Below the pieces are notes generated by a model. The model made no database searches. It saw only the letters and a program-made list of their open reading frames with translations, and was not told the DNA's origin. A DNA stretch of 63,664 bases from CAZADS01 sp964483985 (lineage in GTDB: Bacteria; Pseudomonadota; Alphaproteobacteria; Thalassobaculales; Thalassobaculaceae): contig CAZADS010000065.1 in NCBI GenBank assembly GCA_964483985.1, positions 1 through 63,664 on the forward strand, in the 5' to 3' direction. The position numbers and the translations under genes were made by a program. How positions within the stretch are numbered: the first letter of the stretch is position 1; every line of letters begins with the position of its first letter. Positions 53,309 through 61,879 of this stretch are shown piece by piece.

Positions 53309-54982
53309 TCAGCCTTTTAAAAGGCTTGCTGCAGCAGCACGAGCTGCATTCGTTATATTTTCTCCTGATAGCATCCGAGCAATTTCCTCCCTCTGTTCTG
53401 AGGGTCCTAACTTTTGTGCAAATGTGTAAACATCCGGACCCTGTTCACGTTTGATTACACGCCAATGACTGTTAGCCTTTGCCGCCACCTGTGGCGAGTG
53501 GGTAACCACAAGCACCTGGAGTTGATCGCTTAATTTTTTCAATCTCACGCCAACGGCATCCGCGACAGCACCACCGATTCCGGCATCTACTTCATCAAAG
53601 ATCAGAGTCGGAATAGGGTTGGTATCCACCAAAACGACTCGAAGAGCAAGAAGAAGGCGAGAAAGCTCCCCTCCCGAAGCTACCCGCGCAAGCGGTCCCT
53701 TTGTACTACCAGGATTCATGGTTGCTTCAAACGAAACGCTATCAAAACCGTTGGATCCCCAAAGTTTTTCATCTAATTTTTTAATTGAGGTCAACAATTC
53801 CGCTTTATCCAGTTTTAACTCAGGGAATTCAGTCATAACTGCATCTTCCAGTATTGACCCGGCGATATTACGACTCACCGACAACTCTTTCGCCGCTGAC
53901 AAAAATTCATCCCGCGCAAACACCACGTCCTGTTCTAGCACTCCCAGTTCCTTGTTCCCTGCTTGAAAAAAATAGAATTTTTGTTCAAAAGCTTGTTGTA
54001 ACTCTGTCAAGTCCTCTATATCTACAGAATGTTTTCGGGCGATTCCTCTTAGAGCATGCAACCGATCGTCCAATTCTTGAAGCCGTCCACCTTCCATTTC
54101 TATTTGATCCGCCAATTTCATCAGGGATGCCTCTGTATCAAATAGTTCTGAAGCAGCTCGTTCTAGAGGATCCATCACCTGCTCTAACCCGTTACCAGCA
54201 CGGCTTTGGATACGATTCAAGATATTTTGCGTCTTGGCGATTAAATTGCCCGCTCCTCTTTCGCCCGACAACAATTGACTAACCTCGCCCAAAGCTCCCA
54301 AGATCTGCTCTGCATTAGCCAAAACTGAGCGGGTTTCCAAAAGCTGTGCTTCTTCTCCCTTCTGTGGCATTAATGCTTCTAATTCCTTCAATGAAACCCT
54401 CAAAAATTCCTCTTCCTGCTCCGCTTCTCTAAAACTCTTACTAGCTTGTTTAAATTCTGTTCGAGCTTTCATCCAACTGCCAAATGCTTTTTGGGTTTTT
54501 GACAAAAGATCTTGATTACCGGCAAACTCATCTAAAAATTTACAATGGGATTTTGAGTCTAACAGCCCGTGGGACTCAAATTGACCCTGTATTTCAATCA
54601 GATTGCTTCCCAAACGATTGAGTAAAGAAACGCTCACCGGCGTTTCATTTACAAATGCCCTGCTACGACCATCGGCATTCAATACTCTTCTTAAAATAAG
54701 GGATGTATTTTGATCTCCTTTGATATTTAAACCAATCTCTTCAAGCAGATCAAAAAGCAGAGGCCTGTTCAGATGTTCAAATGCCACAGTTACGCTAGCT
54801 TGACTTGAGCCATTCCGAATTAAACTAGTGTCTGCGCGAGCACCTAAAGCCAAACCAAGTGCATCAAGCAAAATTGATTTTCCGGCTCCCGTTTCACCCG
54901 TCAAAACCGAAAGGCCAGTTGAAAAGCTTAAATCCAGACTGCTTATGAGAACAAAATCTCTAATGGATAGGTTCGTTAGCAT
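53309..54982 (-). CDS. recN: DNA repair protein RecN
   Basis: RecN is an SMC-like ATPase that acts in double-strand-break repair by recombination. This 557-residue protein has Walker A GETGAGKS (29-36), the N-terminal MLTNLSIRDFVLISSLDLSF, long coiled-coil arms (about 150-380), the ABC signature RVASGGELSRLLLALR and Walker B TLIFDEVDAGIGG, with H-loop VVTHSPQVAA. It sits between bamD (7-nt gap) and ligA (12-nt gap) in one run of genes. RecN is often SOS-controlled, but no LexA-type repeat was seen in the short gap before it. Confidence 0.97.
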   Translation of the reverse strand: MLTNLSIRDFVLISSLDLSFSTGLSVLTGETGAGKSILLDALGLALGARADTSLIRNGSSQASVTVAFEHLNRPLLFDLLEEIGLNIKGDQNTSLILRRVLNADGRSRAFVNETPVSVSLLNRLGSNLIEIQGQFESHGLLDSKSHCKFLDEFAGNQDLLSKTQKAFGSWMKARTEFKQASKSFREAEQEEEFLRVSLKELEALMPQKGEEAQLLETRSVLANAEQILGALGEVSQLLSGERGAGNLIAKTQNILNRIQSRAGNGLEQVMDPLERAASELFDTEASLMKLADQIEMEGGRLQELDDRLHALRGIARKHSVDIEDLTELQQAFEQKFYFFQAGNKELGVLEQDVVFARDEFLSAAKELSVSRNIAGSILEDAVMTEFPELKLDKAELLTSIKKLDEKLWGSNGFDSVSFEATMNPGSTKGPLARVASGGELSRLLLALRVVLVDTNPIPTLIFDEVDAGIGGAVADAVGVRLKKLSDQLQVLVVTHSPQVAAKANSHWRVIKREQGPDVYTFAQKLGPSEQREEIARMLSGENITNAARAAAASLLKG

Positions 54983-54989
54983 CGACGTA

Positions 54990-55820
54990 TCAGAATATCC
55001 AAAACCCTAGACCAAGCCATCCCTTGCTTTTGTCTTTGACTAAGCTTGTAGGTTGCGTTCCGTGCTTCAAAAGAGAGTAACTGTATTGATACCATTCACT
55101 ACCAGGATAATTATGACCTAACACTGCTCCTGTTTTTTTTGCCTCTTCAAATAAACCAAGTGCCATATATGATTCAGTGAGTCTATGAAGTGCCTCAGGA
55201 ACTTGCTCAGTCGTATCGTAATTTTGGACGACTGTACGGAATCGATTAATAGCCGCTAAATGCTGTCCACGTCGGAGATAAAACCGGCCAATATTCATTT
55301 CCTTACCGGCTAGATGGTTGCGCGCCAAATCCGTTTTTAACCTTGCATCCCGAGTAAATTTGCTGTTCGGAAAACGCTTTATTAACTGAGTGAAAGATTG
55401 GAGCGCGTTTTTCGTTAATTGCTGCTCTCTACCTACATCAACAATTTGCTCGTAGAAGCTAAGGCCTTTGAGATAATAGGCATAATCAACATTCGGGTTA
55501 CCCGGATTTAATTGAATGAAACGATCCAATGCATTAATGGCCTCATTATATTGATTACTCTGATAAAGCGAATATGCTGCCATAAGTTGTGCTTGAGTCG
55601 CCCAAATTGAATAAGGATGCTGGCGCTCTACTTCGTCAAATAATGGAGCTGCATTACGAAAATTACCTTTAAGCGCTTCATCTACAGCGTTGTTATAAAG
55701 TTTTTCCACAGGCCGTTCTATATACAATTCGTCTTCTTTTGTGGCGCTGCAACCACAAAGGTAAAATAAAGTTATCAAGCTTATCACAAGCATACGAGAT
55801 AATGATAAAAGTTCGCACAT
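54990..55820 (-). CDS. bamD: outer-membrane assembly lipoprotein BamD
   Basis: BamD is an essential lipoprotein of the BAM complex that inserts beta-barrel proteins into the outer membrane. From the ATG at 55820 it has 276 residues: signal peptide with lipobox LFYLCGC, then five TPR-like repeats (YNNAVDEALKGNFRNAAPLFDEVERQHP, QLMAAYSLYQSNQYNEAI, YAYYLKGLSFYEQI, GRFYLRRGQHLAAINRF, TESYMALGLFEEAKK). FPNSKFTRDAR is a family motif. A GTG at 55832 and an ATG at 55793 are alternative starts. It starts the bamD-recN-ligA run; lpxC, usually close upstream, lies 4.9 kb away. Confidence 0.93.
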   Translation of the reverse strand: MCELLSLSRMLVISLITLFYLCGCSATKEDELYIERPVEKLYNNAVDEALKGNFRNAAPLFDEVERQHPYSIWATQAQLMAAYSLYQSNQYNEAINALDRFIQLNPGNPNVDYAYYLKGLSFYEQIVDVGREQQLTKNALQSFTQLIKRFPNSKFTRDARLKTDLARNHLAGKEMNIGRFYLRRGQHLAAINRFRTVVQNYDTTEQVPEALHRLTESYMALGLFEEAKKTGAVLGHNYPGSEWYQYSYSLLKHGTQPTSLVKDKSKGWLGLGFWIF

Positions 55821-56012
55821 AACCCTAGTCACAAGTCAATTTTACTAAATTAGAATACGCTTTTTAACTAGTTTTGGCCAAGTCAAATACGTTGATATAG
55901 GTCCAGTTATTTTTCGACCTTTAATGTAAAGATATTTACTTAAAATACTCCTAAATCCTACAAAGCAAATTTAAGCAAAAAGCCACCTTCCCAACGCCAT
56001 TTAGCACAATTT

Positions 56013-57209
56013 TCAACCAATTGCCCCCTTGCTTTTTAATTTATTTACTTCCTTTTTTCCAAGATCAAGCCAATCAGACAGCACCTGAACAGTATGAAAA
56101 CCAATCCTTGGTTCTAGGCTAATATTCGGGGCTGGACTCCCATGAAAACGTAATGGGCTAGTGGGAAGAACTACATCGCCCATTTCTGGATGTTTTATAT
56201 TATGCAACATCCCTCGCGCGTGCATGTGCGGATCATTCGTGACTTCAACTAAATCACGCACGGGAGCAGCTGGAACCCTATTTGCTTGCAAAATTTGCAC
56301 TGCTTCTTTTTTTTTCATAGAGCGAGCCCATTTTTCTACTATGCGGTCTACGATTTCTTCATTCTCAGCTCTAAGAGACTGAGAGGCAAATCTAGGATCA
56401 TTTTCAAGATCAGACCGACCAATAACTTTGAGTAAGTTTTTCCAGTGAAGTTCTTGTACGCAAATGATTGCTATATAACCATCAGTTACGCCATAAACGT
56501 TATATGGTGCCGATCCCCGAGTAGGATGTCGATTACCCCTTCGAGGCGGCTGGCGCCAGCCATTCCGATGTAAGCTTGCAACATTGGACGTTAAAACTGG
56601 ATAAATCGCTTCTTGCATTGCCACCTCTACAACTCTTCCTCGTTGAGTAATGGAGCGCTCATATAATGCAGTGACAATACCCGCATACAAATGCGTTCCA
56701 CCAACGAAATCACAAATTGCCGGTCCGGCCTTCAGAGGGGGGCCCTCTTCGGGACCATTTACGCTCATAACGCCGCCAACGGCTTGTACTGTTAAATCCA
56801 TAGCCAAATTATCTCGATCCGGCCCGGATAGACCATATCCCGTCCCGGAGGCATAAATTAATTTTGGATTGATTTTCATTAAAACTTCCGCATCTAACCC
56901 TAACCTTTTCATCGCTCCGGGAGCAAAATTTTCTAGAAGTACATCCGCCTTTTGCACCAATTTTTTTAACAACCTTTTTCCTTCTAGGTTTTTAAGATCG
57001 ATTGCCACGCCTCGTTTGTTAGTGTTCAGCATCGAAAATGATAAAGGGATAGTATCCCCGCCGCGCTGCCGGAGGACTTCCCCTTTTAACGGCTCTATTT
57101 TAACGACATCTGCTCCTGCATGAGCCAATAGAAATCCTGCGTATGGGCCGTTATAAATTTGACCCAAGTCAAGTACTTTAATTTCCTCTAGAGGCCAGCG
57201 TCGTTCCAT
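56013..57209 (-). CDS. CaiB/BaiF (class III) CoA-transferase
   Basis: This 398-residue family III CoA-transferase moves CoA between carboxylic acids through an aspartyl-CoA intermediate. Signatures are IKVLDLGQIYNGPYAGFLLAHAGADVVKIEP, NTNKRGVAIDLK, DVLLENFAPGAMKRLGLDAE, YASGTGYG with GPDRDNLAMDLTVQAVGGVM (the catalytic Asp lies in the N-L-A-M-D-L stretch), RGNRHPTRGSAPYNVYG and APVRDLVEV. The ATG at 57209 is preferred to TTG at 57218. It follows the acyl-CoA dehydrogenase gene by 20 nt. Together they suggest activation and oxidation of an organic acid; the identity of the acid is not known. Confidence 0.93.
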   Translation of the reverse strand: MERRWPLEEIKVLDLGQIYNGPYAGFLLAHAGADVVKIEPLKGEVLRQRGGDTIPLSFSMLNTNKRGVAIDLKNLEGKRLLKKLVQKADVLLENFAPGAMKRLGLDAEVLMKINPKLIYASGTGYGLSGPDRDNLAMDLTVQAVGGVMSVNGPEEGPPLKAGPAICDFVGGTHLYAGIVTALYERSITQRGRVVEVAMQEAIYPVLTSNVASLHRNGWRQPPRRGNRHPTRGSAPYNVYGVTDGYIAIICVQELHWKNLLKVIGRSDLENDPRFASQSLRAENEEIVDRIVEKWARSMKKKEAVQILQANRVPAAPVRDLVEVTNDPHMHARGMLHNIKHPEMGDVVLPTSPLRFHGSPAPNISLEPRIGFHTVQVLSDWLDLGKKEVNKLKSKGAIG

Positions 57210-57229
57210 TTTTTTCAATCCAAATTATA

Positions 57230-58396
57230 TTATCTGAGTGATGCACCAATGATATCTCGCGCAATAACATGTTTTTGCACTTCGCTAGGTCCCTCACCTA
57301 TGCGCCTTATCCGCATCTCGCGGAACCAACGCTCAAGGGGTAAATCTTTTGCAACCCCTAGCCCCCCGTGAATTTGCATCGACCTATCAACCACTTTAAA
57401 GCCATTTTCGGCACAAACAAGTTTCGCAATCGCTGATTCTGTTCTAAAAGCCTCACCTCGGTCCGATTTTGCCGCTGCTTCGAGCACTAACAGCCGCGCA
57501 GCCCTAATATCAATTTCATTCTCTACTAACATCCATTGAATTCCCTGCCGCGAAGCGAGCGTCGCACCAAACGTTTCCCGGAGCTTAGAGTATTCTATAG
57601 CCATTTCATGAGCTCTGATTGCCACTCCCAAACACTCTGCAGCATATGGAACTCGTTGCCGCGCCAAACGGTCGTTGGCTATCGCGAAACCTCCGCCTTC
57701 TTCTCCCAAAATATTATCTTGTGGAACTCGGAGATTTTCCAACTGAATTTCGGTTGCATACTTAGCCGATCGCAATGTATGCACAACTCTAGCGACTTTG
57801 AAACCAGGCCAATCGGTTTCCACTATAAAAGCCGTTACCCCAGAACGCCCTGGCCCACCAGTACGAGCAAATATTAGTCCATAATCAGCCCGATCGGCAC
57901 CACTAATCCAGAGTTTTGTTCCATTCAGAACCCAATGATCATTGCCGTCACGGACTGCACGAGTTTGAATTGCGCGGGCAGGGTCACTACCACCAGAAGG
58001 TTCTGACAAGCCAAAGAATACTCGTTTTTCCCCTCGCAGCATTGGGTAAAGGTATTTTTCTTTTTGTGCGGCTGTCGCCTCAAAAAGTTGCGCTTGGCGC
58101 GCGCCCCCAAAAGCGTAATAACAGGGCGCGTATAGTCCCGCCCGATGCTGACTGCATTCTATTGCGATTAGCACTCTAGTCACCATATCTATTTCAGGCC
58201 CCCCATATTCAGGGGGTGTATCAAGCCCAAATAATCCCATGGCTTTTGTTTTATCTTCAAGTGTCCTTAGGATATCTGGGGCAACTTCGTCTGCGTCGGG
58301 ATCAAGGGCTTGTTCTAACGGCACTATTTCTTGACGAACAAACCGTCTAACAGTGTCCACGATCAACGTTTGTTCTTGGGTAAGGTCGAAGTCCAT
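57230..58396 (-). CDS. acyl-CoA dehydrogenase
   Basis: This 388-residue FAD enzyme introduces a 2,3 double bond into acyl-CoA and passes electrons to ETF. It shows the helical N-terminal domain (FDLTQEQTLIVDTVRRFVRQEI), the mid-domain FFGLSEPSGGSDPARAIQTRA and WVLNGTKLWISGADRADYG, and the C-terminal RETFGATLASRQGIQWML, MQIHGGLGVAKDLPLERWFR and IGEGPSEVQKHVIARDI. The catalytic base is probably the Glu of IGEGPSEVQ. It precedes the CoA-transferase gene by 20 nt; the two form a unit. Chain-length specificity is unclear. Confidence 0.95.
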   Translation of the reverse strand: MDFDLTQEQTLIVDTVRRFVRQEIVPLEQALDPDADEVAPDILRTLEDKTKAMGLFGLDTPPEYGGPEIDMVTRVLIAIECSQHRAGLYAPCYYAFGGARQAQLFEATAAQKEKYLYPMLRGEKRVFFGLSEPSGGSDPARAIQTRAVRDGNDHWVLNGTKLWISGADRADYGLIFARTGGPGRSGVTAFIVETDWPGFKVARVVHTLRSAKYATEIQLENLRVPQDNILGEEGGGFAIANDRLARQRVPYAAECLGVAIRAHEMAIEYSKLRETFGATLASRQGIQWMLVENEIDIRAARLLVLEAAAKSDRGEAFRTESAIAKLVCAENGFKVVDRSMQIHGGLGVAKDLPLERWFREMRIRRIGEGPSEVQKHVIARDIIGASLR

Positions 58397-58567
58397 AAAG
58401 ATATCCTTTTGATAGAGTGAGTTCTATTTCTCCCCATAACACTGCTAGCATAGGTTCAGCCATACAAGAATTTAGTTCAAATAAAAGTATGTCACCCATC
58501 CGAAAGTTGAATTAAACAATTCTGAAAAATTAATCTATTCAGCTTTAAATTTCTTCCGATTAATAAA

Positions 58568-58933
58568 TTATCGAGACTTTGAACTCTCTGGATTTCCCCC
58601 AGGACTAATTTTACTTATGCGACTGATATCCGATTCTAGATTTCCAATCGGCAACCGCCCATTGTCATAGAAAAAAGCACCCAAGAGTTCAAGATAACGC
58701 GAGTGATATGACATGGTAACTTCCACTCTGAATTTTGCTGCACATTGCAGGCGTTGTTCTAGAGCAAAAATAAGCTCTCCCTTTAATCCAAATCTAGAGC
58801 GAGCATTAGCTACACCTATAAACAGAATTTCCCCTGATTCAGTTCCTAATTGATAAACACCCAAATGGGCAGCAATTGTTTTTACGTTTTGCTCTGTAAG
58901 ATCTACCCACGGTTTGATCAATCGAACCACCAC
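58568..58933 (-). CDS. GIY-YIG-like small protein of unknown function
   Basis: This 121-residue protein starts at GTG (AGAGGG 5 nt upstream). The core (about 10-98) runs PWVDLTEQNV ... GVYQLGTESGEILFIGVANA ... LKGELIFALEQRL ... AKFRVEVTMSYHSRYLELLG ... GRLPIGN. The G-V-Y and F-I-G strands, the conserved Arg and Glu-containing helix and the final Asn follow the layout of GIY-YIG nuclease-like domains (DUF7508-type), though GIY and YIG are degenerate (GVY, FIG). A Pro/Ser-rich tail follows. It starts 9 nt after the enoyl-CoA hydratase gene. Nuclease activity is not implied; no function is proposed. Confidence 0.65.
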   Translation of the reverse strand: MVVRLIKPWVDLTEQNVKTIAAHLGVYQLGTESGEILFIGVANARSRFGLKGELIFALEQRLQCAAKFRVEVTMSYHSRYLELLGAFFYDNGRLPIGNLESDISRISKISPGGNPESSKSR

Positions 58934-58942
58934 TTTTACCCT

Positions 58943-59704
58943 CTAATTTCCTCTGAAAACGGGCTTTCGTTTTTCAAGCTTAGCTTTAATACCTTCTTTA
59001 GCATCGTTACTACTTCTTGCAGCACTTACCATAGTATCAATATCGTCATTAGGTATATTATCACGGAACGTGAGTTGTCTAATAATTAGGGCTTTCATCG
59101 CCTTGAGTGACATTGGTGCATTAGCGCTCAATTGACCAACGATCTTATTTGTCTCTTCTTCTAAAAAATCGTCTGGCACCACACGACTAACAATTCCTCG
59201 GTCATACATCCATCTAGCTGGCATTGGATTACCCAACAACAGTATTTCTTTAGTCGCTACCGGTCCAGCTAGTTCCAATAATTTTTTCGAAAGAAACCAC
59301 GTTGGAGCCAAACCTATTTGAGCAAGTGACATGCCAAACTTCGCTGTTTCGCCTGCTATAACAAGATCGCAGTGAAGCGCTAGCTCACACCCACCCGCTA
59401 TAGCCGAACCTTGCACAACAGCGACAACGGGCAACGGGTTGATCTCTATGGAGTGAAAAACCCGTTCAACAGGACTTTCATTTCCAGTCGAAGGCTTTAG
59501 TTGCCGCTCCACCAAATCTATTCCAGCACAAAAAGACGGACCTTCGCCCCGCACGACGATGACACGGTCATCATTCTTTGGTTTCTCAGAAAAAAAATCA
59601 TATAATGCATCCAACATCTCAGTATCCATTGCATTACGCTTTTCTGGCCTATTCAGGGTTACTGTAGTAATCGCTCCATCTTTCACTATTTTAACTCTGC
59701 CCAT
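58943..59704 (-). CDS. enoyl-CoA hydratase/isomerase family protein
   Basis: This 253-residue crotonase-fold protein contains VKDGAITTVTLNRPEKRNAM, the oxyanion-hole region GPSFCAGIDL and VQGSAIAGGCELALHCDLVIAG, and FGMSLAQIGLAP. Where enoyl-CoA hydratases usually keep two Glu residues, the second-position segment reads AQIGLAPTWF, with Gln instead of the usual P-E-[VI], so the reaction may differ from simple hydration. The ATG at 59704 has GGGAT about 7 nt upstream; a longer frame from 59782, 6 nt after the EamA stop, is possible. It is co-directional with the GIY-YIG-like gene. Confidence 0.88.
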   Translation of the reverse strand: MGRVKIVKDGAITTVTLNRPEKRNAMDTEMLDALYDFFSEKPKNDDRVIVVRGEGPSFCAGIDLVERQLKPSTGNESPVERVFHSIEINPLPVVAVVQGSAIAGGCELALHCDLVIAGETAKFGMSLAQIGLAPTWFLSKKLLELAGPVATKEILLLGNPMPARWMYDRGIVSRVVPDDFLEEETNKIVGQLSANAPMSLKAMKALIIRQLTFRDNIPNDDIDTMVSAARSSNDAKEGIKAKLEKRKPVFRGN

Positions 59705-59788
59705 TGTTTTATCCCATGAAAATTGTTTAAACCCATACAGCTTAAAAATGTCTATAAAGCCAACTCCCTGTCTGTCATGCATAAAAAT

Positions 59789-60703
59789 TCAGGGCGACTG
59801 CCGTAAATTCTCAAAAAGATAGATACCACTGAGAACAAGAATCAATGCAGTTGCATGGAACCATTCGAAAATTTCCCCTAGTATTAACACACTAAAAATT
59901 GCGGCAAAAATAGGGACGAGATTTATAAACAGCCCAGCCCGGCCCGGCCCAACTAATTCAACCCCCCGAAGAAAAAAAAGTTGCGCAATGAATGAAGGAA
60001 ACATTATTACAAACAAGACTACGCTCCAGCCTACTAATGTTGGCCAGATCGTATCGTCTGAGACCCATTCCCAAATAACAAATGGGACTGATGCCAAAGT
60101 AGCTGCGGCCGCCATTATTGCAAACATAGAAAGTCCAGAGATTTTCGGGCGTCCCCTAAGAAAAACGGCGTAGGCAGCATACATTCCACAAGCTCCCAGC
60201 ATTAAGATGTCACCTCCGTTGAAATTCATACTCCTTAGGGCAACCAAATCGCCACCTGCGGTAACTAAAATCACTCCTATTACTGCCAGGCTAACTCCGA
60301 CTAACTGAACAAGTGTTATTGAATTTTGGTATACAAAATACGAACCGATCAACACAAAGACCGGCATGCCTCCCTGCAATATTCCTATATTTAATGCCGT
60401 GGTAAAATGTGCCGCCAAAAATAACAAAACATTAAATAGAGTAAAACCCAAGGTTCCCATGAGGAAGAAATAAACAAAATATTGCCTGATTATTGGTAGT
60501 TCTTTACTAATCCTTGCATTCGTAAAACCAAATAGTAGAATCGATATTCCTAACCATCGCAAAAAGGTAAGCAACATCGGCGAAATTTCACCTACGGCAA
60601 AACGAGCGGCCACGCAATTTGCTCCCCAACAAATTGCACATATAGGCAACAAAAAATATGCATTAGCGTAAGCTCTAAAGAGAAAATGTTTAATCCACTG
60701 CAT
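59789..60703 (-). CDS. EamA-family (DMT superfamily) transporter
   Basis: This 304-residue membrane protein has ten hydrophobic helices in two EamA repeats (about 15-150 and 165-300). ICAICWGANCVAARFAVGEISPMLLTFLRWLG is the repeat-1 hallmark; the end of repeat 1 is LVGVSLAVIGVILVTAGGD, matched in repeat 2 by FINLVPIFAAIFSVLILGE and ALILVLSGIYLFENLR. Such proteins export amino acids or other small metabolites. It begins the non-canonical gene group between lpxC and bamD; the group's enoyl-CoA hydratase frame follows closely. Confidence 0.9.
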   Translation of the reverse strand: MQWIKHFLFRAYANAYFLLPICAICWGANCVAARFAVGEISPMLLTFLRWLGISILLFGFTNARISKELPIIRQYFVYFFLMGTLGFTLFNVLLFLAAHFTTALNIGILQGGMPVFVLIGSYFVYQNSITLVQLVGVSLAVIGVILVTAGGDLVALRSMNFNGGDILMLGACGMYAAYAVFLRGRPKISGLSMFAIMAAAATLASVPFVIWEWVSDDTIWPTLVGWSVVLFVIMFPSFIAQLFFLRGVELVGPGRAGLFINLVPIFAAIFSVLILGEIFEWFHATALILVLSGIYLFENLRQSP

Positions 60704-60765
60704 AATCAGGGTTTAACCGCTTCTACCCATGACGCCTAATATGTCAGATACCAATCACTACGTCA

Positions 60766-61713
60766 TCATGCTGAAGTTAAGATTTTCTGCTTAATTTGCA
60801 ACTCTTCAGACTGACTCTCGCTCAACTTCACCCATTCCCAAGCATCGTCCAAGGCAAAAAGAGCGCGTAGAACCCGGTTGTTAAACGAGTGTCCCGTCTT
60901 TGACGCGTTAACTCGAGCTAGCTTAGGACCGCCCACTAAATAAAAATCTCCCACACAATCAAGAATTTTGTGGCGAACAAATTCGTCCTTGAAGCGCAAT
61001 CCTCCTTCATTAAGAATATTAGCACCATCAACTACTACAACGTTTTCCAAAGACCCGCCAAGGCCCAATCCAACTGCACGCATCTGGTCAACATCTTCAA
61101 GAAAGCCAAACGTTCGAGCGCCACTAATAGATTTGTTAAATGTTCCATTAACCAATTGAATATCAAGGGAACACTCAGTAATAGCCTCCGATTTGAAATC
61201 AATCTTAAAATCAATTGAAAAATCAAATGCTGGTATTAATTCCAAGCGACACTCGCCATCGCTTACACTTATTGGACGCAAAATTTTTAGCCCCCAACGC
61301 GGTGCACTCTGTTCCTGAACTCCCACTTCCTCAATTAATGAAACAAATGGCTGCGAGCTCCCATCCATAATAGGGACCTCCGAGCTATCTATCTCAATCA
61401 ACGCATTATCAATTTCACACCCTGCGAGAGCAGCTATGAGGTGTTCTATAGTGCTTACTTCAACGCCATAATCATTTGAAACCGTGGTTGAAAACGCCGT
61501 TCGAACTACCTTATCCCAACGCGCTTTAACGACAGATCTATAATCCTCAACATCTGATCGTTTAAAAATGATACCATGATCAATTTCCGCCGGCTTAATT
61601 GTTAATGAACATTGAACCCCCTTATGCAATGTAATTCCATCACAGTGCACCGAACTCCGTAATGTTTTTTGACGTACCGCCGATACTGGGGAACCAGACT
61701 TGGAAAAAGCCAT
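60766..61713 (-). CDS. lpxC: UDP-3-O-acyl-N-acetylglucosamine deacetylase LpxC
   Basis: LpxC is the zinc enzyme of the committed step of lipid A synthesis. This 315-residue protein has the zinc ligands His91 in STIEHLIAALAG and His248 plus Asp252 in RHKILDCVGD, and the catalytic His275 in TGHSFNNR. TLRSSVHCDGITLHKG and FGFLEDVDQMRAVGLGLGGSLENV are typical. Presence of LpxC implies an LPS-containing outer membrane. It lies 166 bp after ftsZ, with a strong hairpin between, the standard alphaproteobacterial order. Confidence 0.96.
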   Translation of the reverse strand: MAFSKSGSPVSAVRQKTLRSSVHCDGITLHKGVQCSLTIKPAEIDHGIIFKRSDVEDYRSVVKARWDKVVRTAFSTTVSNDYGVEVSTIEHLIAALAGCEIDNALIEIDSSEVPIMDGSSQPFVSLIEEVGVQEQSAPRWGLKILRPISVSDGECRLELIPAFDFSIDFKIDFKSEAITECSLDIQLVNGTFNKSISGARTFGFLEDVDQMRAVGLGLGGSLENVVVVDGANILNEGGLRFKDEFVRHKILDCVGDFYLVGGPKLARVNASKTGHSFNNRVLRALFALDDAWEWVKLSESQSEELQIKQKILTSA

Positions 61714-61773
61714 ACTTTACTTGCCCTGCAATTCTTTATTAAAAATAATAGTCGATTATACTAAGAATTCCTT

Positions 61774-61813
61774 ATGGAGCCTCTTAATCTTACCAGTAGA
61801 AAAGAGGCTCCAT
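61774..61813 (-). other. 12-bp perfect inverted repeat between ftsZ and lpxC
   Basis: ATGGAGCCTCTT (61774-61785) and AAGAGGCTCCAT (61802-61813) form a 12-bp perfect stem with a 16-nt loop. It lies 66 bp downstream of the ftsZ stop. No T-run follows on either strand, so it is not a standard intrinsic terminator; it may block 3' decay of the ftsZ message, act in partial termination before lpxC, or bind a protein. Confidence 0.65.
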
Positions 61814-61879
61814 CAAATCACCTTTTATTACACTTTATTACGTCCTATCTATTTGTTTTTACGTTATATTTTACATCTT

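Noticed and set aside
61755..61760. TATAAT on the minus strand as an lpxC promoter
   Set aside because: No acceptable -35 is found at 16-18 nt; the expected position lies within the hairpin arm, so it was left as unproven.
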